A stretch of DNA of 64,000 nucleotides from Eumeta japonica (taxonomy: Eukaryota; Arthropoda; Insecta; Lepidoptera; Psychidae): contig BGZK01000003.1 of assembly GCA_005406025.1 (NCBI GenBank), positions 1,550,001-1,614,000 on the forward strand, given 5' to 3'. Position numbers and translations under genes: made by a program. How positions within the stretch are numbered: position 1 is the stretch's first letter; each line of letters opens with the position of its first letter. Positions 46,681 through 59,454 of this stretch are shown piece by piece. The notes under the pieces were generated by a model. The model ran no database searches. It saw only the letters and a list, made by a program, of their open reading frames with translations, and had not been told where the DNA came from.

Positions 46681-46836
46681 AATATATAATAAGCTAGGAC
46701 ACGAATTCATATTTATATAACAAGATAAATATTTTTATTTTTAATTATATGATACGATATTTCGGGTAAAACTGTAAAGTTCATCACGTATAATTATCAA
46801 AATTAATATGAATAACCCAAATGTCATGATGGAGCC

Positions 46837-47070
46837 TTGAGGCGCGATCGCGTGCTGCAAAATTGTTCACGCATACGGAAGAATTTTAATAAATGGATTG
46901 ACCACGAGCGGCGCGGCGGTCACTCGCGGCGTGCGTCATTTGCGGAAGGGCGCAGGTCGTTTCCGTTTTGGATTTCGCCGCCAGAAGCGAAAAACGGGAC
47001 AGGCGCGATGAGACCTTGTGTGGTCGATGTTCCGGAACCGTTTGTGATTTTGTCACGATCGGTTCTATTC
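46837..47070. promoter_or_regulatory. CpG-rich island B
   Basis: CpG-dense (GAGCGGCGCGGCGGTCACTC; GTGCGTCATTTGCGGAAGG). Open on the + strand for 85 codons without a recognisable domain. Could be a first exon or promoter; no decisive site. Confidence 0.25.
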
Positions 47071-47374
47071 TGTTCGATTGACTGTTATTGTTAGAAAAAA
47101 TTGAGATAGCTTTAGCAGTGATATAGAGTCATAGATACGTACAATATCTAATGTATTCTCTATGGTGTGAGTGATAACTTTTTCTTCAACACAAAAAGAA
47201 AAAAAAGGAAGAGATCATTGTTATTCCACGGCAGGTATTTACGCGCTCTCGTTGAAAATTCTAAAAACTTATTTATTTACCACCAGTACGTACAAGGCGT
47301 ACGAGTATATACGTTATATACAAAGAGTACGAGAACCGCTATGAACACTTCGAAACCTAGTATTTTTTAACCGA

Positions 47375-47717
47375 TTTCAAAAAAGGAAGAGATTCTGTGT
47401 TCGTCTGTATGTATTTGTTTATGTATATTCAGAGATAATTTCGTCAATTGTGAACCGATTTCGATTTTTTTTTCGTTTGAAAGTTATACTTCCGAGGTGG
47501 TTCCAATAGTCACCAAGTCAGGATTTGATGATGCGATCCCAGGAAAATCGACAGAAACCTTCATTTACATATTATAGGCGTGTATAGTGTGTGTGAGCAT
47601 TTTTTTTTAATTATTCAAGTTTTTGCGTATGGTAGTTATCATATGCTGCTAAGCTGATGATGGAAGCCACGGCACTCCTTAACCGTTAGGAGTTAAGGGA
47701 TAATACTGCGAGTTATC
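47375..47717 (+). repeat. Dispersed repeat (TATACTTCC...AAGCTGATGATGG), copy 2
   Basis: AAAAAAGGAAGAGATTCTGTG, TATACTTCCGAGGTGGTTCC, CACCAAGTCAGGATTTGATG, AAGCTGATGATGGAAGCCAC and CACTCCTTAACCGTTAGGAG: block-by-block match to 10525-10812. Confidence 0.55.
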
Positions 47718-48140
47718 GTCAGAAGAACTGCTCTTTAACGGTTGTAACAAAAACTCAGTATACATAGAATATAAATTTGTTACTTATTAATCTACCTACA
47801 TATTTTCATTCATTTGTGTAATTCAAATTTCACAATCGTAGCAGGAACTCTTAGCGATAACATAAGAGTGAATTAATTTAATGTGGATGAAAACATAATC
47901 TGTATGAACTATAGAACTTTCTATATTCAATAACACGATAATAATAATTTATGTAGTTTATATAAACATAATTTGGTAGTTCCAGTCTAACTAAGAATAT
48001 AAACACCCTGGATTGATTTACTGGTGAGAATAAATTCGGAATCCGAACTGCCCTTACAATTGCTCATACGTGGCTGATTTTATTAACCTAATCCACAAAT
48101 TACAGCTATCTGATAGTAAATCTCTGAGTTAAGTCCTTGA

Positions 48141-48215
48141 GAGACAGACAGACAGATGGACGGATGAATGGACATGGGGAAACTATGACGGTTCCTTGTT
48201 GACTATGAAACCCTA
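48141..48215 (-). repeat. AGGGTTCC-type repeat, copy 4
   Basis: + strand GAGACAGACAGACAGATGGA, then AAACTATGACGGTTCC and GACTATGAAACCCTAAAA. Confidence 0.6.
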
Positions 48216-48455
48216 AAAAAGAAAATAAATTGACATTGCAATACGCGTCGGAAAGAAGAAAGACAAAATATGACCATGTATTACATACGTGACTGTTTAA
48301 TTTGTATGGCTAAAGAACTCTTGGTTTATAAAACCAATATAGAGTAAAAAGTTTCGAAAGACTGGGTTTTTTGACATGTCGAGAGAGTAGAGCACCACCT
48401 CAGCGCTCCGCTTGTGAGGCGTGCAATAATTTCAAGTGATGTATTGATAATATAC

Positions 48456-48890
48456 TAGCCGTGCTCGCGGTTCCGTTCGCATGGACTACAGAATCGTTGT
48501 TCAGGTGTTTTTATAAATAAAATAGCATAATACTTGGGTATGGTAATTATGAGATAAATAATAAAAAGGCAAATATTTTTAATTTAACACACTTTTAGAT
48601 ATTTTAGGTATTTCGTGTACATTTTCTTTCCTAACTTAATAAGAAATATATAATATTTTATTTATATAAAGCCTCTTTGTATACGACATTCCTTGTTGTT
48701 TTAATGTGCGCCCGTACCCCGCCATCGACAGCTGGGTGTTATTTCAAAGACAAAAATGCTTGTTATGGATCAACATAGTTATGAGTTTTAGAAAAAAGAA
48801 AACATGTGAATCGGATAAATGTTTCTTGTGCGAAAATGACATAAACGGACAGACAGATAGACATTGAGTTTTATATATAATGTGTCGACT
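48456..48890 (+). repeat. CTAGCCG-headed LINE-like 3' fragment
   Basis: Starts ACTAGCCGTGCTCGCGGTTC with GGACTACAG, and ends with GACAGACAGATAGACATTG plus TATATATAATG. Same general type as 18745-18910 and 57334-57906, with only moderate similarity. Confidence 0.4.
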
Positions 48891-49040
48891 TTTCGATTTA
48901 TATAAATTGTTCGCTATATATTGTACGTTGTAGAAGTTTACATTTGAAGACGGCGACAATTTAATTGTTTTCATTTCTCCTAGTTAAAGCTAACCATTAG
49001 CAAATCGTTAAAAATGAATGTATGTATGAGTACGCATTTA

Positions 49041-49554
49041 TTGACGTGACAACGTCTTATAAATTGGTTTGCCGGGTGACACTTCAAGAAACTGCGTTAC
49101 GCTCCGCTCACGTTATGCGCTCACAATGAGAGCGAGTGAGAGGCACGCGTCCCTTCCACTCGGGCATGGTTAGCCCGCCTAAGAGCGAGAGAGACAGACA
49201 TAAAAAGTGAAAGGCACGCGTCCCTTCCACTCGAGCACAGTTAGCCCGCCTAAGAGCGAGAGAGACAGAGACGCAAATGTATTGCAAGTTATTGTATGTA
49301 TATTTGTATATAAATACGTATGTATGTGTAAAGGTAAAAATAAAATTTTGTTAATATGAAATTCAGTGCGAGATTCTTTGTATAAATTAATGTTTTAAAT
49401 ATAATTCTTTGTATAAATAAATGTTTTAAATTGTTACTATTATTTCATCCTTCTTCCTACTATACGAATGAATATTCACATTAAAATGATTTTACCACTC
49501 AAAGTCGTTGTCACGTAAAACTTTCGCCCGTATACCGACTTTACAGGCAACCAA
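49041..49554 (-). mobile_element. GGTTGCCTGTAAAGTCGG element, copy B (longest)
   Basis: Minus strand: starts TTGGTTGCCTGTAAAGTCGG at 49554 and ends GACGTTGTCACGTCAA at 49041. At 514 bp it is longer than the others because a 71-bp GC-rich unit is repeated in tandem (49141-49211 and 49212-49270, each starting AGGCACGCGTCCCTTCCACT). The AT-rich half is nearly the same as in the other copies, while the GC-rich half differs. Confidence 0.85.
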
Positions 49555-52054
49555 TTTTTATTTTTAACGACTTTTCACTTTCGAGAGTTTGGACCATTAA
49601 ACAATTATATCCATCGACAAGGGCCGGTAAATATAATTATTGATATATTAATAGATATATCAACGGTAATTGCATACAAAAACAAATAAATTTTCATATG
49701 TTTGTTATAATTTATCAATTTAACACACTTAAGAGAGAAAAATTAACATAATTTTTATGTTTGTGAACTGATTGTAATGACAGAAACACAAAATGCTACG
49801 AGAAACTTGTCACAATACATGAATTAAAACTGCCTTCAAATCAGTTAAGCCGTTTCGTAGATTAGCGTGCACAAACGCACAGGCAAATATTCTAAAAACT
49901 ATTTTTAGGCCTCGGTAATAAAACGGCTTTGTCAAAACCCAAAAACGGTATTAGCCTTTCAGTTATCTCCAAAACTTACAACTGCGAATTTAAACTTAAT
50001 AAAAAAAATTGACAGACGTGACGTTTTAAAATATTGCGTTAAAGTGTAGAATTCTAATATTTTAGATTTATACATGTGACGTCATGACTCGCCCCCTTGT
50101 AACACAGTGTTCCACTTTGTTAACCCTTTCCCCCCCAAATGTGTGACGTAATTGCATAGATGGCCCCTTAGAATTCGCAACTGAGTAAGAATAAACTTTT
50201 AATACACAACATATTATCTTTAATATTACTTCATCGAACGTGAATAAACATTGTCGAGATTTTGAATTATTCATAAGTATTCGCTTTTACTTATAACGCT
50301 ACTCGAAAGTATGATTGCCTACAAAAAAAATGCAATATTTCAAAGAGGTGGCGTATTTCCTGCTTCTTGGATGACGTTAGCGTTCGCACAAAGCATTATT
50401 TACGACCTTCTGTTCAGTAACATTAAGATTTTATACACAATATACGTATTATACACATTTATTTTTATATGAACGAAAGATTTAGAATCGAATTAAAAAT
50501 ACCGATGGTGTTCCGTCACACTTGATTCCGATTTTGTTGCGCCCGCGCCGGTGGTTTCGCGACGATGTTTGGAGAAAGAATCAAGCGGAATCTCAACTTC
50601 GAATTATTATTAGGCTGTGACGACAGAAGTTGTATGCCGCTGAGCGCAATGCCTTCCGAAGCGTTTTAACGGGGCACTAAATGGAGCTGGTTACAGCCGA
50701 CGGGCGCCTCCGAGTGCAAACTATTAAAAGTACACACATGGAAAAGAATGCTTAACGAGTAATGACATAATTGATGTGATAATAAATGTATATTAATTGT
50801 AATTTTTTGTATATAATTTCCAATAATTTTCCTCTTTTTACTCGACTGCCAAGGGAGGGTATTGTTTTTCGCGCGTATCTTGTATGTTTATTTGTAAATT
50901 TCTTTAGTGCCACGTATCTTCAAAACGGTTGGATGGATTTCGACAATTAAGGTACTGTTAGATTCGTGTCAAGAACCCAAGTGTCCATAGATAGGTGTTA
51001 AAAAAAAAACAAAATGGTGGTTTTCTGGCACCAAATTGTAAGTAGTTCTAAGTTTTCTTTTAATCAAAGCTATCGAGTAGGGTATCATAATAAAGGGAAT
51101 TAAAAGGATGTATTTAAATTTAATCAGGAATGGTTACAACCATTTTAATTCAATTATTCGAATAAATTTGTAATCAATGCATTCAAATGGTCGTATTTTG
51201 GCTTTAAATCGCTCAAGTGTGTGTTGAATATCGTATTACGCATTTTTTTTACCCGATATAGTCAATTGAACCACTTACCTTAATTATAATTTGCATTTGT
51301 GTTTTGTTTGATAATCAATAGTACTTATCAATCATCTCTACCTTTTTCCCGATTCAAACTCATAAAAGTACACGCTTTCGTTCATAGGAATGTGTCGGAC
51401 GGAACACTATAAAGTATAAAATAAAATGAATAATTGAAAAAATTCAAAAAAAACCCGACTGCTAAAAATCAACGGACAAAAAACGCACTAAAAAGACCGA
51501 CACACGATTGAGAAAATAAAAAATTAACACTTTTACCTAAAAACCTCATAAACTCTATTTTGGTGTAACAGACTACATTATGAGCCGAAAGCCTTAGTTA
51601 AATAATTTACTTTATGTTTGATAGCAGACGGCACTCATTTACAACTTATAAATCGTAAGAAAATTAGTAATAAATAATAATAAAAAAAACTAAAGAAGTT
51701 TTAGTAGTTTATTTTCTTAATCTTGTCTCGGTCTTTTGAGTGCGTTGCTTATCTGTTGATTTTATGCAGTCACTTTTTTTTTTAATTTTTAATTATTTAT
51801 TTTGTATATGTTTACTGGACGCTATTAGATAATATTTTAATTTTAAAAATAATTTCAAGGATGAGAGCTACAGGAAGGAATACGGGTCGACAAAACGGCA
51901 AAACCGAAGGGAAGCGTGGATTGGTAACTATCACGTAAAATAAACGCGAAAGAGCATAACTACCTGTGGAAAGGTGAATATCGAAACTTGTTTTATGAAT
52001 TTACCTTTTATTATTATTACGAGAGGTACACTTGATTTGAAATTTATTAAAAAA
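49555..52054. other. AT-rich stretch
   Basis: 50070-50175 is a TGACGTCA / C-run repeat patch on the minus strand, similar to 1845-1975. 50520-50700 is a GC-richer block (GTTGCGCCCGCGCCGGTGG; GACGGGCGCCTCCGAGTGC) with no supportable exon, another possible CpG island. Confidence 0.4.
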
Positions 52055-52486
52055 TTGGTTGCCTGTAAAGTCGGTATACGGGCGAAAGTTTTACGTGACA
52101 ACGACTTTGAGTGGTAAAATCATTTTAATGTGAATATTCATTCGTATAGTAGGAAGAAGGATGAAATAATAGTAACAATTTAAAACATTTATTTATACAA
52201 AGAATTATATTTAAAACATTAATTTATACAAAGAATCGCACTGAATTTCATATTAACAAAATTTTATTTTTACCTTTACACATACATACGTATTTATATA
52301 CAAATATTACAATAACTTGCAATACATTTGTATGCACTATTCTCTAGTGCTGCGCGCGGCAGACCGATCATAGTTGAGTGGGAGAGATTCGGCGGGCCTC
52401 TCTCGTTCGGTGACTCATCGTGTGAGCGTTACACTTTTCATAAGTGACTCCCAGCCGCAACCTAATTTAAGACGTTGTCACGTCAA
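52055..52486 (+). mobile_element. GGTTGCCTGTAAAGTCGG element, copy C
   Basis: 432 bp, from TTGGTTGCCTGTAAAGTCGG to GACGTTGTCACGTCAA. Nearly identical to copy D over its whole length, differing mainly by small deletions in the GC-rich part and after ATACAAATAT. Confidence 0.88.
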
Positions 52487-55400
52487 AATAAATGTTAGAA
52501 GTCTCTTAAACAGGTATGTGGAAGACGATGAAGCGATGGCATTTTTCTCAATAAATAACATTTGTATTATTTTCTCTTTTTGTCGTCCGCTTAGCCGGTT
52601 ATCAATTTCAAGCCTTCAGTATGCCTTTCAAAGATATTGCCCCCTCGCTTTTAGTGAACTAACTAAAAGTAAGGGGTAATCGTAACTCCTTACTTATGTT
52701 CGAATAGTTAAGTCCTTGAACTACATTTTTTTTTAAATCATGGTAATAATTAAATTAATAATTGATTTTCGTAAACATGCAAATGAGGAAATTTAAAACA
52801 ATAAACTTTTTCCTCATTTTTAGTAGAATGTATTCCATGAGTGTAACGCCGTTAACTAAAATACAGTTAGTTTAAGTGCGATATTATTATTTTATTAGAA
52901 TTAAAATATGCATTCCCATTGTTTAACAGCTTTTATTTATATAATACATCGAGCCCTAGACAGAAATACGTGAACTTGATGTATTTACTAGTGTATTTAA
53001 AATACGTTAGAACGGGTTCCAAGTGAGCTCCAAATGGTATAAAAATGAATTGCAAACTTATAATGAAAGATTATTGTCGATGTCTTAATACTTGTCATTC
53101 AAATATTAATATATAGCATAAATCATAAATTTTTTGATGCCCAGTTCGTTGTGTTATGTAAGATATCGCGTTATGGTAATAAAGTTTTTTTTTTAATATT
53201 ATTTACTAATTAAAAAATACATATGCCCTCTTTATAGAACGAATTTTAATTACGTGTGCATGATATAGTAAAATTATATATTTTTATCGACTTTCTCGTG
53301 TAAAAACTAACTTGATTCGAATAAGTTAGGAAATCAAGTTTGAAGGTTATAATTAAGTATGTAGTTTTTTTCTGTATAGCTAGCTTTTAAAAGCTTTCAA
53401 ACTATTTCGTTGTATAATATAACTTTAAATTTTCAAAACTCTACATTAAATGATTGGTAACAATGGTCATAATGTTTCACACCATATCAATCTAAATATT
53501 AACTCATCTGCTTAAAAAATAAAACATCTATCAATCGGCAATATAAAAAAATGCACGCGCTCAGAATAAGATGCGTAAATACATTGAGTGGTGAAGCGAT
53601 ATAACAACGACTTCACTTCTTGTTAACATTCGATTTTACTCCCCCATCTAATCAGTGCACCGCCGGCCATATACGAAACTCGATTCTTAAAGAAGCAAAC
53701 TCGAAAAAGGCGAAACTTCCAAGATAACACAAAATATACGTACTGAATCTTAGTCGAGAATCGGCCGACGAATCTACATGACGAGTACGTGAGACTTTTT
53801 CTTCGTTGCGTAAACGCATATCCAAATCAATTAACAGTCAAACGACAAACTTCGGTGTTCACTTTAAAGCAACTCCACTTCCTCACTCTCTCCGGCGCGG
53901 TGTTGCCATGACGATGGCTCTGTTGTGGGAGGAAAATTTATTGGGGCCGAATTGAATTAGTTAGAAACGTATTGGATGTTGTATAACGTGTGAAAGTGGT
54001 CACGGATCAAATGCGACTTTAAGGATTGGGGGTCTTATTTTTGTCGATGTGAGCTAGAGGAGTCGTGTAGTATCATCAATGTATTTTGCAATTTTGCTTG
54101 CCACATGGCGTTTCTTGATATGCTATAATGTATTAATCTGATTGTGCAAATTGAGATAGGTAATGACTTATTACAACATTTAAAATTATTGGATGTTAGA
54201 AACTTTTTCAATACCTTCTAACTGAACATAATTATTATATTGGGAACTATGATCCCAATAATATAAAAAGCATAAATAATAGGTACATACCGACGTGTGA
54301 ATATGTCAAAATTAGAAGAAGGTCTCGTCGAATGTAAAAATCTAAAAATGAAGAGACCTTAAAAAGAGACTATTGAGTAGGTCTCAATTAGAATTTCATC
54401 CTTAGTAAATAGCGTATGGAGATGTGTGAGAAAGAGACAGACAAAACAGAAAAGAAAGAGACAAAGAAAAAGCTCGATGACTGCAAAAACACAAGATGAA
54501 AAATTAGAAATAATTAAATAATGTCACAAAATAATCCTGTCGGGGTTTCAAGAGCTCAGACTTCATGAAAAATAAACACGCTGTATAGCAGAAAGTACAT
54601 ATTCAATAACACTGAGGTACAGAAAAGCGTTTGTATTTAGCTCGTGAATAGATAACTGACTCATCATCGCCCCAATTTTTATATATACTTCTCGGCAAGT
54701 GATCTCGTACCTTCTCCCAATGCAAGTAAAACTAAAAATCATAAAAAACAAAGATGTTAACATGTCACGTACGACGTAAACAAATATGATTTATGTTAAT
54801 CTTAAAAATTCTAACCTAAAAAATGTAAACCAATGCCTTTTGAATCCTAATAAATAGATTAAATACATGTACTTAGATCTCTAAAGTACAGGGTATTTAT
54901 TTTCTTTAATGTTTTTAGGTAAGTTATTGTCATTGATTTATTTCGCTTATGAACGTAGTTTGGAACAATAATATCGTAGAGATGGTTCGGTTACAAAATT
55001 AACTCTTCATCCAGTTTTGTAGTGTTGTTTGGTTCAAAGCTGTACCAGTTATATTTAACCAACCATAGTCCCCAACAAATCGTCGCAGGGCAAACATTCG
55101 TGTTATCCTGTTTGCTATAGCCAACTCGGGTGTGTGCGCGCGCGCGCCATTAAGCATGTAATGCACGGCTTAGTGTATCTGTGTGTCAGTCACTTGTGGT
55201 GAGAACCCGATAGCTCTGTACTGTCGACGACTAAATTTGATATAGGTTATAAAAAATACTTCCTGGTTGGTTAGTACGACGCAAAAACGGACTAAGTACA
55301 ATAACAATGATAATACGTATGCAATGGTTTACCAATATGTAGTACTGGAATTATAATACAAAGATAGTCAAAAAGATATCTTAAAAATATAATATACATA

Positions 55401-56305
55401 TTTCTTTACATCTTTTCAGGTACATGACGCAGCACAATTTAAAAAATGAATGATTATATATTAAATTTAACATAATCACCTTAAAATTAAAAATCACGAT
55501 TTGTTAATCACATAATTTTTTTATGACATTAATATAATACCTAAAATATAAGTATTCATTTTCTAAAATATAACGCTAAACAGATAAACTAAAACGTTAA
55601 ACTCAGTGTGATAATAGCTCATACTCTAAAGCGACACAACAAAATAACAAAACTGGCGAAGTGCAAGTGGTACCCATGTACTCATATGCAACAGGAATAA
55701 ATTGTGTGGTGGTAAGGAACCCTAATTATGTGTGACTCGCAATTCAACGGTTTTATTTCTAAATGAATATGCATACACCATTATCAATTCTAATGTTTAT
55801 GACCTATGTCCGCCTGAAATGCAAGGGAAACTTGATGGGGTGGAAATTCTGACATATTAAACCAGGGTTCTAATCGAGTTCCAGAACACTTAATGTTCTT
55901 ATAATTTATATGTAAGACGTGAAAATGAAAATGTTAATTGTTAATTTATTTTAATGACGAAGGAAAATATCTTTATGATACCTGCTTCTAGGAAAAGGAT
56001 TACCAGAATTTTCAGTAACATACGAAATCTCCCGACAGTAGGAATGGGGATGAGAAAGACAATTAGGTCAGCGTGGGGGACTACGAGCTCAATACCCACT
56101 TCTTGGAGCAGTCTCGTGCAAAGCAGAGGGGCGTTATATAGTTTATAGGAGGGCAGCGAATGAAGCGAGGATACTTATAATTTGAAATAGACAAGTACAT
56201 TTAAAGGTATCAAAAACACATATTCCCGAGTACGATTCTAGTATTTTTAAATGTTGCAGTATAAAACATTTTTATACATAATAATTCAAATTATATTACG
56301 CCTAG

Positions 56306-56356
56306 AGAGAAAGAAGGAAAGAAAGAAAGAGATAGATAGAGAGAGAGAGAGAGAGA
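56306..56356. repeat. Purine-rich microsatellite (GAAA/GATA/GA)n
   Basis: Consecutive AAGAAGGAAAGAAAGAAAGA, GATAGATA and (GA)n runs. Confidence 0.9.
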
Positions 56357-56559
56357 ATGCGTAATGCATATCCCTAGAATCTGAATTGTATCTGTTTCAT
56401 TTTATTTACGAATCGATAACACATAATAGATCGGTGGCTAATAGTGCCACCTAATCAACGCACGCCTTGCGTATTAATTAAGTACAAAGGTGAGCGATCA
56501 GAGCGCCATCTGTGTAGACGTTCCACTTTATACCACACCACAAAATAAAGCAGACACCA

Positions 56560-56775
56560 ACGCGTGCAAGTGTACGCATGCGTGCGTCAACTGGGGATGA
56601 GTCACTCGCCGGCCGCGTCTGCGCGGGCCCGCGCGCCGCGAGCCAGTCTTGGCACCGCGACAGTAAATTATGCTGAGCGGGCAGATTTCAACGTACGTAC
56701 TTGCTGTATCATTTGGAGCCACGGTAGCAAAAACGATGCCCTACCGAGACGCGCGACTTGTTGCCGAAGATAGGG
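56560..56775. promoter_or_regulatory. CpG-rich island C
   Basis: The most GC-rich patch of the right half (GGCCGCGTCTGCGCGGGCCC; GCGCGCCGCGAGCCAG). It is open on both strands for about 65 codons, as expected for any GC-rich DNA. It also holds GATGAGTCACTC, an AP-1-like TGAGTCA site. Probable promoter or 5' UTR; direction unknown. Confidence 0.35.
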
Positions 56776-57333
56776 AACTTACGTTCTCAATCGATATTTC
56801 TCGTTTTTGTTGCCGTTCTCGCTCCCTCCCTCCTGCCCTTATTTGAACGGCTTAGTAGTTTTCGATATCTGTTACCAACAAGGCTCTATTCATAACACTA
56901 ATCTTGATATCACTTTTGGGTCCGACCCCGCTCTCGTCTGCAGCTCTCGGCCTCGAAGGCGTTTAAATTACGATTTATGTTGAGATTTTAAGACAGCGTG
57001 AATGACTTATTACCATATAATGGTTTATCCCAACTTAGATTCGCTTATTGTTCTTTAATTTCAATTCAAACCAAGGTGCAAGCTTTATTTTAAATTGAAA
57101 TTATATATAAAGGTCGTTTGTCTAGCTTGGGATTATCGACATTATTTTAATACCTAATTTAGTGTAAATTCAATAATTAAATAATAAGGTTACGAAATCC
57201 TCTCCGACATGAACTAAATATTTTCTGGGCCGACTTTTTCGAATCGAGTAATATATTGTTTATTATATTATCTGTTCGTTGTCATTATTTTTCTTTATTC
57301 ATATCACTTTCACGAAAGTAATTTTATTTGTAA

Positions 57334-57906
57334 TTAGCTTTTACCCGTGGCTTTGCTTGCATTGACTCCCTTAAATAAATATCAAAGATTATTACACCCC
57401 AATAGAAATGAATCAATGTTATAACTGTATTTTATTGCTTGGCTGGGATCATCAGTATTTTAAAATTACTACATACAATGGTGTTACAAAAACTAAAAAA
57501 CATGCTTTATTGAAATAATTTCCTACAACAAAAGTTAAAATATGTTTCACTATAATAAAAATAAATAATTTTGAATTCTAACAATTTGAAAACATAAAAT
57601 GCTATAATTCTAGAATATTTTAGTATGCTATGTTGTAATTTTTTTCTGTCCGGTGAAAAAATGTGTAAAATTCTCGAATCAGACACACGCGAGCAGGTTA
57701 CATATTGTTAGTTGACCGCAAGAGAAGCATGGCGTATAAATTTTTTTACCCTCTGAAAAAAATATTTTTTTTAATAAAAAGTATCATATGTCCTTCCTAA
57801 TACCTTTGAGAATATGTGTACAAAATTTTCATGACAATAGATTGAGTAGTTTTTGCGTGAAAGCGTAACAAACAAACTTACATTCACATGTATAATATTA
57901 ATAGGA
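57334..57906 (+). repeat. LINE-like 3' fragment with TTTTACCCGTGGCTTTGC head
   Basis: Begins TTAGCTTTTACCCGTGGCTT, ends GATTGAGTAGTTTTTGCGTG, AAAGCGTAACAAACAAAC and TATAATATTAATAGGAATA. The 'GTAGTTTTTGCGTGAAAG.GTAACAAACA' end is common on RTE-like lepidopteran fragments (general knowledge). Confidence 0.45.
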
Positions 57907-58454
57907 ATAGCATATAAATAAGCGAAATATCACGCCTTTATTTATTCGTTTGTCAATCCCTAACAAATAGATTGCAAATGTGAAATTCCATTTAATAAAT
58001 CTCTTTTAATACGGATAATTTTAGCTAAACTCAGAAAAAAAAAGTTCGACCATGAATTGTTGTTATACAACGTCTTAGATAAGTGACGTCCGTGTAGGAT
58101 TTTAGATAAACATGAATTTAGAACAATAGTGGGTAGGTACATCACGAAAATATACGTCACGCGATATTATCACAATAATGCGATAGGACGAGCTCTCCGA
58201 CAAGAGTTGAGCCTCGAAAGGGGTGCGATAAACGGTATGTTTGTACCGCGACCGCGGACGTCGCAGTCGCACCGGAAAATATAGTAAATATTATCTTATA
58301 ATTATTATTTTCACTTTGGAATTAGCTGTGAGTCCTTATCACATTTCAGGGGTATTAATATTTCATTTGGTAAGTTCAAATTCATCTTCAACACTAAAGA
58401 TCCTAATTAAAATATTCAGGCATAAAGTACAATTTTTTACAGCATCTTCGAGAG
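57907..58454. other. AT-rich stretch
   Basis: A small CpG patch lies at 58233-58275 (TTTGTACCGCGACCGCGGAC). No gene seen. Confidence 0.4.
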
Positions 58455-58605
58455 GTAAATGGGCATGCGAACCACCAAAACGTTGCCGGCCTCTTTAATA
58501 GGAATAAGATATTTGATGGAGGAAGGAGTGGGGATTAAGGGAAGGGGAGTGGACCACCGGAACTCTCACTCACTCGACGAAATCAGAGAGGAAGTTGTTA
58601 TTTCA
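58455..58605 (-). repeat. C-rich SINE-like repeat, copy 2
   Basis: The minus strand reads GAGAGTTCCGGTGGTCCACTC, CCCCACTCCTTCCTCCATCA, AATATCTTATTCCTA and GAGGCCGGCAACG: the same block order as 2147-2375, but shorter. Confidence 0.55.
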
Positions 58606-58689
58606 CGTCTGTATTCTGTGAGATTTTTTATAACTTCATGACATCATTCCCAATATGGGGTATCCAAGGATGGTAGGTAAAGTTGTTCA

Positions 58690-58965
58690 CACCTACGTTT
58701 CACAGTTTGAAGCAAACATGACAGGGTGCGGGCACATCGCTGGGGTATGGATTTCACACGGGCCACAGGTGCACACTTCACCTAACCCTAGAAGTGTTGG
58801 TTTCCTCACGATGTTTTCCTTTGTCATTAGCTAGTGTTTTCGTTGAATAAACAAATCTAACTTATCTTTATTCATCGATCAAGGTCGGTATCGAACCTAC
58901 AGCCTTCGGATTGGTAGTCGAACATGCTAGCGCTGTGCTACCACCGCTCGTCAGGTACAAAATGT
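58690..58965 (-). repeat. tRNA-derived SINE
   Basis: The minus strand starts with GGTGGTAGCACAGCGCTAGC (A box TAGCACAGCGC) and, after about 40 bases, GTAGGTTCGATACCGACC (B box GGTTCGATACC). The body continues through GGAAAACATCGTGAGGAAAC and ends near CTTCAAACTGTGAAACG. The TTTCCTCACGATGTTTTCC block is a familiar lepidopteran SINE segment. There is no intact acceptor stem, so this is a retroposon, not a tRNA gene. Confidence 0.6.
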
Positions 58966-59454
58966 TCTTAAGCAAAGTATGGTACGTTGCCTAGAGTTAA
59001 GTGTACTCTACCTGTATAGGTACCCGTGTACGTATATCGCGTTTTTTTGTTTTCATATAGGTCATGGTTGGAATTGGTTTAGCATTGTATAAAAGAAAAT
59101 TCTATTTATAAATGACATGTGCATTTATGACGTAAACAAATTATAATCATTCATAGAAATGAATGTATTTAGACATAATTTATTAGTTTATTGTTTGTTA
59201 AAAAAATATGGAAACGGTTAATAAAATACAGGTAGTCATATCATATAAAATTATAAATATATATAAGTATGACATTATTATATATATTGTAACGAATATA
59301 GCAATTAATTAATTGAATAATATTGATACGTTACATAATAAACCATTTGTTAACATCACGCATAAAATATAACAAATTAATATACAATATTCATTTTTGG
59401 CAGAAGGATGTCGCTTTGTGCATATTTAAATTGTTTATGTAACGCATGTTGTCG

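Larger units (their letters stand above)
52487..57333. other. Gene-poor stretch with CpG-rich patches
   Basis: No supportable coding exon. Notable patches: CTCTCCGGCGCGGTGTTGCC at 53889; a (CG)n-like TGTGCGCGCGCGCGCC at 55132 followed by GTGTCAGTCACTTG, a possible initiator, then G|GTGAGA, a possible donor; a purine-rich GAAAGAAAG/GATAGATA/GAGAGAGA microsatellite at 56306-56356; and the island at 56560-56775. Confidence 0.4.

Noticed and set aside
46837..47094. 85-codon frame in CpG island B
   Set aside because: GC-rich DNA is open by chance; no recognisable domain. Kept only as an island.
52374..52679. Open frame with SDSQPQPNLRRCHVK
   Set aside because: The same peptide appears in every copy of the repeat element, starts at random places and runs out of the element; not a conserved gene.
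58860..58960. tRNA-like sequence with A and B boxes
   Set aside because: No acceptor stem or anticodon arm, and it continues into a SINE body.
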